Shown here: in pieces, positions 1-5,979 of the stretch | How positions within the stretch are numbered: the first letter of the stretch is position 1 | Layout of the letters: each line of letters begins with the position of its first letter | From: JAAYHC01 sp964483175 | GTDB lineage: Bacteria; Bacillota; UBA5301 | DNA length: 10,062 nucleotides | NCBI GenBank assembly: GCA_964483175.1 | Contig: CAZAAT010000076.1 | Coordinates: forward strand, 1-10,062 | Direction of reading: 5' to 3' | Notes under the pieces: generated by a model | What the model saw: the letters and a program-made list of their open reading frames with translations, nothing else | What the model was told of the DNA's origin: nothing | Databases searched by the model: none | Translations under genes and position numbers: made by a program

Positions 1-2
1 GC

Positions 3-851
3 CCACCAGGTCTGGGCAAGACTACCCTGGCCGGGATTATCGCCAACGAACTGGGGGTGCAGTTTCACGTCACCTCTGGTCCAGCGATTGAACGCCCAGG
101 GGATCTGGCTGCAATTCTCACCAATTTGCAGCCCAGCGATGTCCTGTTCATTGACGAAATTCACCGACTCAACCGTTCGATTGAGGAAATATTGTACCCG
201 GCCATGGAGGACTTTGCGTTAGATATCATTATCGGGAAAGGGCCGAGCGCTCGTTCAGTTCGCTTAGACCTAAATCCGTTTACGCTCGTCGGCGCCACCA
301 CTAGGGCGGGTAACCTTTCCTCACCTTTGCGGGATAGATTCGGCATTATTTGTCGTTTAGAGCTATATGAGCAGTCAGACCTCCAGAAGATCATTGAAAG
401 GTCAGCCAAGATTTTAGGGATCCCAGTTGAACCGGCTGGGGCTGCAGAATTAGCAAAAAGGTCGCGGGGCATACCGCGAATTGCTAACCGGCTCCTGCGG
501 CGGGTTCGTGATTATGCTCAAGTCAAAGGTGACGGAGTAATAACTGTCGAGATCGCTGATGAGGCATTGAATATGATGGAGGTGGATCGGAACGGACTAG
601 ACCGAAATGATCGCAGATTATTGTCTACGATTGTGCATAAATATGGTGGTGGACCCGTTGGTTTGGAAACACTAGCGGTGTCGATCCAAGAAGAAGCATC
701 GACTATCGAAGATGTATATGAACCATATTTGATGCAATTGGGTTATCTAGCCCGCACTCCTCGGGGCCGAGTAGCTACTGCAAAGGCCTATCAATACTTG
801 GGAGTTGATCTGCCGGATGATCCATCGGAGGACCAACAGACCTTATTTTAA
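3..851 (+). CDS. ruvB: RuvB, Holliday junction branch-migration ATPase (5'-truncated by window edge)
   Basis: RuvB is the AAA+ hexameric motor that, with RuvA, drives branch migration of Holliday junctions in recombinational repair. About 282 residues are visible. The reading frame is open to the first base, and the first in-frame GTG (57) is an internal valine, not a start. Seen in order: Walker A PPGLGKTT (3-26, its leading Gly cut off), Walker B LFIDEIH (144-164), sensor-1 GATTRAG (291-311), SPLRDRFG with the putative arginine finger, sensor-2 RGIPRIANRLLRR (around 463-501), and the C-terminal winged-helix with GGPVGLE and RTPRGR. The family is about 335 residues long, so roughly 55-60 N-terminal residues lie upstream. 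The C-terminus is complete with a TAA stop. queH follows after 14 bases. The usual partner ruvA would be expected just upstream, outside the window. Identification is essentially certain from near-identity to known RuvB motifs. Confidence 0.98.
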   Translation, partial: PPGLGKTTLAGIIANELGVQFHVTSGPAIERPGDLAAILTNLQPSDVLFIDEIHRLNRSIEEILYPAMEDFALDIIIGKGPSARSVRLDLNPFTLVGATTRAGNLSSPLRDRFGIICRLELYEQSDLQKIIERSAKILGIPVEPAGAAELAKRSRGIPRIANRLLRRVRDYAQVKGDGVITVEIADEALNMMEVDRNGLDRNDRRLLSTIVHKYGGGPVGLETLAVSIQEEASTIEDVYEPYLMQLGYLARTPRGRVATAKAYQYLGVDLPDDPSEDQQTLF

Positions 852-865
852 GCGGGTGTTATTTG

Positions 866-1417
866 ATGGTGCAAGATAAACTGCTGCTACATATGTGTTG
901 TGGTCCGTGTACGATCTATCCCCTCAAAGCATTGCGTGAGGAGGGGTATGATGTTCACGGTTACTTTTTTAATCCTAACATTCATCCCTACCAAGAGTAT
1001 CAGCGACGGCTTCAGGCTCTACTTGATTATGCTAAGATAGAAGAATTACCGGTCGAGGTCAGTACCGACTATCTCTTCCGCGAGTTCTTACGGTCGGTGG
1101 CGGGGAATGAGGATGACCGTTGTAAAATATGCTACACGATGCGCTTGTCAGCGGTTGCCAAAAAAGCCCGGAGCGAAGGATATGATGGTTTTTCCAGCAC
1201 CCTGTTGGTGAGCCCATTCCAACAGCATGAGATAATACGGGAAATTGGCGAAAAAATAAGTGCTGAATACGCTGTTCCATTTATTTATCGTGATCTTCGC
1301 CCTGGTTATAAGTCTGCTGTCGGTCGGGCAAAGCAACTTCAGTTGTATCGTCAGCCCTACTGTGGGTGTATTTATAGTGAGTTTGATCGTTTTGGCAAGG
1401 AGGACTACAATGGATAG
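866..1417 (+). CDS. queH: Epoxyqueuosine reductase QueH (formerly DUF208)
   Basis: QueH reduces epoxyqueuosine to queuosine in the wobble position of GUN-anticodon tRNAs and is the non-orthologous alternative to cobalamin-dependent QueG. The protein has 183 residues from the ATG at 866. A TTG at 863 is also in frame, but ATG is the better start; a weak GGGTG lies 8 bases upstream. Family signatures are visible: HMCCGPC near the N-terminus (Cys11, Cys12, Cys15), DDRCKICY (Cys86, Cys89), SPFQQHE (116-122) and QPYCGC (Cys166, Cys168). These cysteines are the conserved candidates for binding the iron-sulfur cluster and extra metal. It follows ruvB closely; in many Firmicutes ruvB is next to the queuosine genes queA and tgt, so queH here fits that link. 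Its 3' end contains the ribosome binding site and start of the next gene. Other queuosine genes are not in this window. Confidence 0.95.
   Translation: MVQDKLLLHMCCGPCTIYPLKALREEGYDVHGYFFNPNIHPYQEYQRRLQALLDYAKIEELPVEVSTDYLFREFLRSVAGNEDDRCKICYTMRLSAVAKKARSEGYDGFSSTLLVSPFQQHEIIREIGEKISAEYAVPFIYRDLRPGYKSAVGRAKQLQLYRQPYCGCIYSEFDRFGKEDYNG
1397..1403 (+). promoter_or_regulatory. Ribosome binding site for the DUF2905 gene, inside queH
   Basis: A perfect AAGGAGG lies 6 bases before the ATG at 1410, within the last codons of queH. It decides the start of the small membrane protein and rules out a longer reading frame that opens at 1260 inside queH. Confidence 0.9.
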
Positions 1418-1628
1418 CGCCGGATTAAGCAAGATGCTGATTTTGCTCGGCTCAATTATTATAGTCATCGGCTTGCTATTGAGGTTTATAGGGGCGATAC
1501 CAGGGTTAGGCAGATTACCGGGTGATATTCTGATCAAAAAGGGTAATTTGACCTTCTATTTTCCATTGGCTACTTCGATCATCGTCAGTCTTTTCTTGAC
1601 CTTACTATTAGCATTGTTACGCCGATAG
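1410..1628 (+). CDS. DUF2905 family small membrane protein
   Basis: The protein has 72 residues and two predicted membrane helices (about residues 8-29 and 49-70). They are joined by a short loop holding the family signature GLGRLPGDI (32-40) and followed by KKGNLTFYFP. This pattern and the length match DUF2905, a family found near ruvB, queA and recO in Firmicutes and other bacteria with no assigned biochemical role. The start is the ATG at 1410, set by a perfect AAGGAGG. The start codon overlaps the queH stop by 8 bases, so the two genes are probably translationally coupled. Its stop is immediately followed by a GTG that could open recO. The conserved loop between the helices suggests a protein or lipid contact, but this is inference; no catalytic residues can be recognised. 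Family assignment is firm, function unknown. Confidence 0.9.
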   Translation: MDSAGLSKMLILLGSIIIVIGLLLRFIGAIPGLGRLPGDILIKKGNLTFYFPLATSIIVSLFLTLLLALLRR

Positions 1629-1634
1629 GTGGGA
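1628..1634 (+). promoter_or_regulatory. Ribosome binding site favouring the GTG at 1644 for recO
   Basis: GGTGGGA, just after the DUF2905 stop, sits 9 bases before the GTG at 1644. The alternative GTG at 1629 overlaps this site and has no good Shine-Dalgarno of its own, so 1644 is the preferred recO start. Confidence 0.65.
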
Positions 1635-1643
1635 AATAAACCG

Positions 1644-2396
1644 GTGAGTACTTCTTTCAAAACTCTAGGCATTGTTCTCAGACGTTATCCACTTGGCGAA
1701 GCCGATACCATCATCCATCTTTTAACTCCCGAATTAGGTAAGATTGAAGCGGTAGCCAAGGGGGCACGGCGCATCAAGAGCCGACTGTTGGCTGTTACCC
1801 AGCCTTTTGTTTATGGGGATTATCTTATTTTCCCAGGACGATCGCTGGACAAGTTAAGCCAGGGAGCAATTATTAGCCCTTACCGGCGCCTACGAGAAGA
1901 TTTGGACTATTTTGCGATCTGTTCCTATTGTTCGGAACTCGTAGATCGCCTCCTTCCGGTGGCACAGCCTGCACCCAGAGTTTTTCAACTGCTTAAAGAC
2001 TTATTTGATTATCTGCATTCCGCCCCCAAGTCTGATCTGAGTTTGTCAAATGCCTTGGCGCTATTTCGCATTCTGTTAATTCAGCGAATAGGCTATCAGA
2101 TTGATTTTAACCATTGCCTGTATTGTGGAGCGGCTACACAGCTAGAATCTTTCAGCATCAAGCAGGGAGGGCCTTTGTGCAGCAGCTGTCTAGGGCAGGA
2201 TCAGACAGCGTTACGAGTCAGGCCTGCGATATTGCAGGCATTGGCGAAATTACCCAGTTTAGGCTGGCCAAAACTGGGAATCATAAAATTGGAAGGTTAT
2301 TTGTCGGAAATAGAAAAGTTATTAGATGATTTCTACCTTTACCACCTTGAAGTTGAACCACGGTCAACTGATTTTTTAAATTCGTTAAGGAGTTGA
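1644..2396 (+). CDS. recO: RecO, DNA repair/recombination mediator
   Basis: RecO binds single-stranded DNA and SSB and works with RecR (and RecF) to load RecA at gaps. From GTG 1644 it has 250 residues, the usual length. The N-terminal OB-fold shows the family start (LGIVLRRYPLGEADTII, about residues 8-24) and the basic VAKGARR-KSR segment (37-47) used for DNA contact. A helical domain follows, with a four-cysteine zinc finger near the C-terminus: CLYC (Cys158, Cys161) and CSSC (Cys179, Cys182). An in-frame GTG at 1629, directly after the previous stop, would add five residues (start GNKPV-like), but the ribosome binding site favours 1644. The gene lies in an unbroken run with queH and the DUF2905 gene. 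The stop overlaps the in-frame-shifted TTG at 2393 but not the chosen start of the next gene at 2402. Identification is secure. Confidence 0.96.
   Translation: MSTSFKTLGIVLRRYPLGEADTIIHLLTPELGKIEAVAKGARRIKSRLLAVTQPFVYGDYLIFPGRSLDKLSQGAIISPYRRLREDLDYFAICSYCSELVDRLLPVAQPAPRVFQLLKDLFDYLHSAPKSDLSLSNALALFRILLIQRIGYQIDFNHCLYCGAATQLESFSIKQGGPLCSSCLGQDQTALRVRPAILQALAKLPSLGWPKLGIIKLEGYLSEIEKLLDDFYLYHLEVEPRSTDFLNSLRS
2387..2392 (+). promoter_or_regulatory. Ribosome binding site for the DUF4342 gene
   Basis: AAGGAG at the 3' end of recO is 9 bases before the ATG at 2402. It is too close to the alternative TTG at 2393 (directly adjacent) to serve it, so it decides the start. Confidence 0.85.
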
Positions 2397-2401
2397 AGGC
2401 A

Positions 2402-2800
2402 ATGCCGAAGGATTTTACCGAATTGGAAAAAATCGATATACTACGGGAACGAGCGGGGATAAGCTATGAAGAGGCGAAGATTGCGCTTGATGCAGCTGGA
2501 GGAGATTTGGTTACGGCCTTGATCAACCTTGAAAAAAGCGGGGTATCCGGGAGTGAACGGATTCAAGCCAAAGGTTTTGAGCTGGTTGAAAAGGTCAAGG
2601 AGATTGTTCGCCAAGGCAATGTAACCAAAATCCGGGTCAGGACAAAAGAGAACATTATCCTCGATCTACCAATTACCGCAGGAGTAGTTGGAGTAGTTCT
2701 AGCTCCTTATCTGGCCATTCTTGGCGGATTGGCCGCTTTAGCGACCAACTGTACCATTGAAATTGAACGCGGCGAGACTGCCGGTACACCCAAGAGTTAG
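2402..2800 (+). CDS. DUF4342 protein with N-terminal UBA/TS-N-like domain
   Basis: The protein has 132 residues. Residues about 8-44 (KIDILRERAGISYEEAKIAL, then a GGDLVTALINLE end) look like the UBA/TS-N three-helix fold found in elongation factor Ts and NAC proteins. Residues about 57-124 match DUF4342: a helix with LVEKVKEIVRQGN, a beta strand (TKIRVRTKENIILDLP), a hydrophobic stretch GVVGVVLAPYLAILGGLAAL (94-113), and a closing CTIEIER strand. The hydrophobic stretch could be one membrane-associated helix or a buried hairpin; the sequence alone does not decide. There is no signal peptide. It is the last gene of the ruvB-recO block, 5 bases after the recO stop, and is followed by a terminator. 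Function is unknown: the UBA-like part suggests protein or ribosome binding, which is inference. The domain assignment rests on remembered family patterns. Confidence 0.85.
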   Translation: MPKDFTELEKIDILRERAGISYEEAKIALDAAGGDLVTALINLEKSGVSGSERIQAKGFELVEKVKEIVRQGNVTKIRVRTKENIILDLPITAGVVGVVLAPYLAILGGLAALATNCTIEIERGETAGTPKS

Positions 2801-2835
2801 CTCGATTGGTAGATTATTTGGGTTGATAAAAATCT

Positions 2836-2861
2836 ACGCCCTTTGCCGGGCGTTTCTTTTT
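2836..2861 (+). terminator. Rho-independent terminator ending the ruvB-DUF4342 block
   Basis: Stem ACGCCC/GGGCGT (2836-2841 and 2848-2853) with a TTTGCC loop is followed by a T-rich tract (TTTCTTTTT). It lies 36 bases after the DUF4342 stop. A weaker A/T-rich inverted repeat (TAGATT at 2810-2815, AATCTA at 2831-2836) lies just upstream and abuts the first stem arm. Confidence 0.85.
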
Positions 2862-2955
2862 CAGCAAAAAAGGGTATAGTTCTCCTAATAAAGAATAGAT
2901 TTTTCTGGGTGTTTATCCATTAATTACATTCTTAAATTTGGGAGGTTTACGGCAG
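2862..2955 (+). promoter_or_regulatory. ppdK leader region; promoter expected but not clearly seen
   Basis: This A/T-rich leader lies between the terminator and ppdK, so it should hold the ppdK promoter. The best -10-like hexamer is TATAGT (2875-2880), but the position 16-17 bases upstream is only a T-rich part of the terminator and no TTGACA-like box is present. A weaker TACATT (2925-2930) also lacks a partner. The clear element is the ribosome binding site GGGAGG (2940-2945), 10 bases before the ATG at 2956. No riboswitch or operator motif is recognised. Confidence 0.4.
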
Positions 2956-5583
2956 ATGGCTGGTAAGATGGTTTACTTTTTTGGCCGCGGCCAAACAGAG
3001 GGCAACGCGCAGATGAAAAACCTCTTAGGAGGTAAGGGCGCAAACCTTGCTGAGATGGCCAATATGGGGATCCCGGTGCCCCCAGGTTTTACAATTACTA
3101 CGGAGGTTTGCATTTCATATTATCACAATAATCAAGAGTGGCCTGAGGGGTTAGAGGATGAGATCAGAGCCAATATGGCCAAGCTTGAAGAGGCGATGGG
3201 CCAACAGTTTGGTAGTACTGATAATCCGTTGTTACTTTCGGTTCGCTCCGGAGCCAGAGTTTCGATGCCAGGAATGATGGATACCGTTTTAAATCTCGGT
3301 TTGAACGATGCAACCATCGAAGGTTTAATAGCCCGTTCACAGAATGAGCGTTTTGCTTATGATAGTTACCGCCGATTCATTCAGATGTATTCAGATGTGG
3401 TCTTGGGGATCGATCATGATATCTTTGAAGAAACCCTTGCCACAATGAAGGAAGACCGTGGAGCCACTCAGGACACAGATCTGACAGCTAGCGACCTCAA
3501 AGAACTGGTCTCCAAGTATAAGCAAATTGTGCAGTCACGATTGGGCAAGCCATTCCCCGAAGATGTTTGGGAACAGTTATATGGCTCTATCAATGCGGTT
3601 TTTCGTTCGTGGAATAACCCGCGCGCAGTTAAATATCGGGCGCTCAACAATATTCCAGGTGATTGGGGTACAGCCGTAAACGTCCAAACGATGGTCTTCG
3701 GCAATCTCGGTGAGACTTCTGGAACCGGTGTGGCCTTTACCCGTGATCCTGGCACCGGTGAGAAACGCTTTTTCGGTGAATACCTGATGAATGCGCAAGG
3801 CGAAGATGTCGTCGCGGGCATTCGGACCCCCCAGCCGATTAAAACCCTTGCTGAGGCTATGCCAGACGTATACAACCAACTGGTAGAAATTTACCAAAAA
3901 CTAGAAGACCATTATCGCGACATGCAAGATTTAGAGTTTACAATTCAGGAAGGGAATCTCTTCTTACTGCAAACTCGGAATGGCAAGCGGACAGCCCAAG
4001 CAGCGGTGCGGATTGCGGTGGAAATGGTCAAAGAAGGATTGATCACTGAAAAAGAAGCTCTGCTCAGGGTTTCGCCTGCTCAGCTTGACCAGCTTTTGCA
4101 CCCGATGCTTGACCCGAAGGCTCAGGTAAAACCAATTGCAAAGGGTTTGCCCGCCTCACCCGGCGCTGCCGTGGGTAAAGTGGTCTTCACGGCTGAAGAT
4201 GCTGAAAAATGGGCGGCTAATGGGGAAAAAGTGATTTTAGTTCGTACAGAGACCTCTCCTGAAGATATCGGCGGGATGCACGTGGCCGAGGGGATTTTAA
4301 CTGCCCGGGGCGGCATGACCTCACATGCAGCTGTTGTTGCGCGTGGTATGGGAAAATGCTGTGTAGCGGGGTGCTCTGCGATTAAAGTAGACCATGCCGA
4401 GCGGTGTTTCTATGTTGAGGAAAAGGTAATTCGTGAAGGTACTTGGCTGACCTTAAATGGGAGCACCGGAGAGGTTATTGTCGGTCAGGTTCCGCTAATT
4501 CAGCCCGAACTGAGTGGTGACTTTGGCCAACTGATGGAGTGGGCAGATAAATATCGTAAGCTGGGAGTTTGGGCCAATGCTGATACGCCAGGCGATGCTT
4601 CGGCGGCTATCCAATTTGGTGCAGAAGGAATCGGCCTTTGCCGGACTGAACATATGTTTTTTGCGGAGGATCGGATTAAGGCTGTTCGCGAGATGATTCT
4701 AGCTGATGATACCGAAAGCCGAGCTAAAGCTCTCCAAAAATTGGAGCCGATTCAGCGTGGTGACTTTAAAGATATTTTCCGGGTGATGAAAGACCTTCCG
4801 GTTACTATTAGGCTGTTGGACCCGCCCCTACACGAATTCTTGCCGAACGACCCACAGATTGTCGCTGATTTAGCTGAATCTCTCGGCAAGACCGAGAGCG
4901 CAATTCGCCGTAAAGTTGAATCGTTACACGAGTTGAATCCAATGCTTGGTCATAGAGGATGTCGTTTAGGCATAACCTTTGAAGAGATTTATGAGATGCA
5001 AGCTAGAGCGATTTTATCGGCAGCTGCAGAACTCCAAACTGAAGGTATCGACGTTAGACCTGAGATCATGATCCCGTTAATTGGAACCAAAGCTGAATTT
5101 GAGTTCTTACGCGAGATGATCCTGCGAGTATCGGTCGAGGTCAAAACCAAGTACAACGTGGAGTTGAACTTTACTATTGGGACGATGATTGAGATACCTA
5201 GGGCTACTTTAATTGCTGATCAGATCGCGGAAACAGCTGAGTTCTTCTCCTTTGGTACTAATGATCTCACGCAAATGATTTTAGGGTATTCCCGAGATGA
5301 TTCAGGCTCGTTCTTGCCTGCCTATCTTGAAAAGGGAATTTTACCCGCGGATCCTTTTAGTACCATCGATCAAGAAGGGGTTGGCCAATTGGTTCGCCTT
5401 GGTGTTGAACGTGGGCGCCAAGCCAACCCGGGGCTAAAGCTCGGAGTGTGTGGGGAACATGGTGGAGATCCCGAAAGCATTACCTTTTTCCATGCAGTTG
5501 GATTAGACTATGTATCCTGCTCGCCTTATAGGGTGCCTGTAGCAAGGTTAGCTGCGGCCCAAGCTGCAATCCAGGCGCAGTAG
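2956..5583 (+). CDS. ppdK: Pyruvate, phosphate dikinase (PPDK)
   Basis: PPDK reversibly converts ATP, phosphate and pyruvate to AMP, pyrophosphate and PEP in the cytoplasm. Fermentative anaerobes use it for pyrophosphate-linked glycolysis or gluconeogenesis. The start is ATG 2956 (GGGAGG 10 bases upstream), giving 875 residues, the normal length; a TTG at 2938 overlaps the ribosome binding site. Domains in order: an N-terminal ATP-grasp domain (GGKGANLAEM with Lys27; VRSGARVSMPGMMDT; GDWGTAVNVQTMVFGN; LLQTRNGKRTAQ), a swivelling phosphohistidine domain (GGMTSHAAVVARGMG with catalytic His457 and, two residues before it, the regulatory-type Thr455), and a C-terminal pyruvate/PEP-binding TIM barrel (RLLDPPLHEF; GHRGCRLGITFEE; GTMIEIPRA; FFSFGTNDLTQM; CGEHGGDP with catalytic Cys832). 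All key residues are intact. It is flanked by terminators on both sides, and no DUF299-type regulatory kinase is next to it. Identification is certain. Confidence 0.98.
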   Translation: MAGKMVYFFGRGQTEGNAQMKNLLGGKGANLAEMANMGIPVPPGFTITTEVCISYYHNNQEWPEGLEDEIRANMAKLEEAMGQQFGSTDNPLLLSVRSGARVSMPGMMDTVLNLGLNDATIEGLIARSQNERFAYDSYRRFIQMYSDVVLGIDHDIFEETLATMKEDRGATQDTDLTASDLKELVSKYKQIVQSRLGKPFPEDVWEQLYGSINAVFRSWNNPRAVKYRALNNIPGDWGTAVNVQTMVFGNLGETSGTGVAFTRDPGTGEKRFFGEYLMNAQGEDVVAGIRTPQPIKTLAEAMPDVYNQLVEIYQKLEDHYRDMQDLEFTIQEGNLFLLQTRNGKRTAQAAVRIAVEMVKEGLITEKEALLRVSPAQLDQLLHPMLDPKAQVKPIAKGLPASPGAAVGKVVFTAEDAEKWAANGEKVILVRTETSPEDIGGMHVAEGILTARGGMTSHAAVVARGMGKCCVAGCSAIKVDHAERCFYVEEKVIREGTWLTLNGSTGEVIVGQVPLIQPELSGDFGQLMEWADKYRKLGVWANADTPGDASAAIQFGAEGIGLCRTEHMFFAEDRIKAVREMILADDTESRAKALQKLEPIQRGDFKDIFRVMKDLPVTIRLLDPPLHEFLPNDPQIVADLAESLGKTESAIRRKVESLHELNPMLGHRGCRLGITFEEIYEMQARAILSAAAELQTEGIDVRPEIMIPLIGTKAEFEFLREMILRVSVEVKTKYNVELNFTIGTMIEIPRATLIADQIAETAEFFSFGTNDLTQMILGYSRDDSGSFLPAYLEKGILPADPFSTIDQEGVGQLVRLGVERGRQANPGLKLGVCGEHGGDPESITFFHAVGLDYVSCSPYRVPVARLAAAQAAIQAQ

Positions 5584-5590
5584 GCTTGTC

Positions 5591-5630
5591 CGTCCCGGGC
5601 GGTTCGCCTGCTCGGGACGACTTTACTTTT
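5591..5630 (+). terminator. Terminator after ppdK
   Basis: A G/C-rich hairpin, CGTCCCGGGCG (5591-5601) pairing with TGCTCGGGACG (5609-5619), has nine Watson-Crick and two G-T pairs and a 7-base loop. It is followed by an imperfect T tract (TTTACTTTT, 5622-5630). It starts 7 bases after the ppdK stop. The interrupted T tract may allow some readthrough into the next gene, for which no separate promoter is evident. Confidence 0.8.
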
Positions 5631-5632
5631 AT

Positions 5633-5638
5633 GGAGGG
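5633..5638 (+). promoter_or_regulatory. Ribosome binding site for the TTG-started UPF0016 gene
   Basis: GGAGGG lies 6 bases before the TTG at 5645. The ATG at 5631 overlaps this site and reads into a stop after 11 codons in another frame, so it is not a start. Confidence 0.8.
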
Positions 5639-5644
5639 ACTATC

Positions 5645-5917
5645 TTGTTTTGGCAAACATTTCTGAGTACCTTTGGTCTAGTGTTCTTAGCTGAGTTAGG
5701 TGACAAGACCCAGTTGGCCACGATGCTCCTGGTTGCCCAAGAAAAATCACCGCTTGCGGTCTTTGCCGGTTCGGCAAGTGCTCTGGTAGTATCCTCATTT
5801 GTTGGTGTTGTCGCCGGTGCCGCGCTTACCAAGGTCGTACCACCTTCATATTTGCAGAACGGAGCCGCCATTGCGTTTATCATCTTAGGGGTTTTGATGT
5901 TGTCCGGTAAACTATAG
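5645..5917 (+). CDS. Half-size UPF0016/TMEM165-GDT1 family membrane protein, putative divalent cation transporter
   Basis: The protein has 90 residues starting at TTG 5645. The family signature E-x-G-D-K-T is clear at Glu17, Gly19, Asp20, Lys21 and Thr22, within FLAELGDKTQLATMLL (14-29). Three membrane helices are likely: about 5-30 (holding the motif), 36-61 and 71-88. Full-length members of this family (eukaryotic TMEM165 and Gdt1, bacterial Mn exporters such as MneA) are roughly twice as long and carry two such motif halves. Here only the first half-type unit exists. The sequence after the stop is a terminator, not a lost second half, so this is a natural half-size protein that would need to pair with itself or a partner. 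Mn2+ or Ca2+/H+ exchange is the likely activity by family, not shown here. The gene sits alone between two terminators and has no visible link to its neighbours. Confidence 0.88.
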   Translation: MFWQTFLSTFGLVFLAELGDKTQLATMLLVAQEKSPLAVFAGSASALVVSSFVGVVAGAALTKVVPPSYLQNGAAIAFIILGVLMLSGKL

Positions 5918-5938
5918 CATTGCTGAATCGATGCTTTT

Positions 5939-5960
5939 AACCCCTATATGGGGTTTTTTT
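5939..5960 (+). terminator. Rho-independent terminator after the UPF0016 gene
   Basis: A perfect stem AACCCC/GGGGTT (5939-5944 and 5950-5955) with a TATAT loop is followed by an uninterrupted T run to 5960. It lies 21 bases after the stop and 19 bases before the dgt start, so dgt either has a promoter overlapping it or depends on readthrough. Confidence 0.88.
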
Positions 5961-5979
5961 ACTGTAAGGAGGGGAAAAG

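Noticed and set aside
1148..1537. Minus-strand reading frame of 129 codons across queH and the DUF2905 gene
   Set aside because: It is antisense to two well-recognised genes, has no ribosome binding site of note and its composition mirrors the + strand membrane protein. It is a shadow frame.
2114..2329. A + strand 71-codon frame inside recO
   Set aside because: It is an out-of-frame overlap of the RecO zinc-finger region with no ribosome binding site, and RecO itself is intact.
3468..3897. Two overlapping minus-strand frames of 135 and 106 codons within ppdK
   Set aside because: Both lie opposite the conserved PPDK ATP-grasp domain and resemble no known protein; long shadow frames are expected inside a 2.6 kb gene.
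5920..5950. Possible dgt promoter TTGCTG with TATATG, 19-base spacer
   Set aside because: Only 3 of 6 and 4 of 6 consensus bases match, the spacer is long, and the -10 candidate is the loop of the terminator hairpin.
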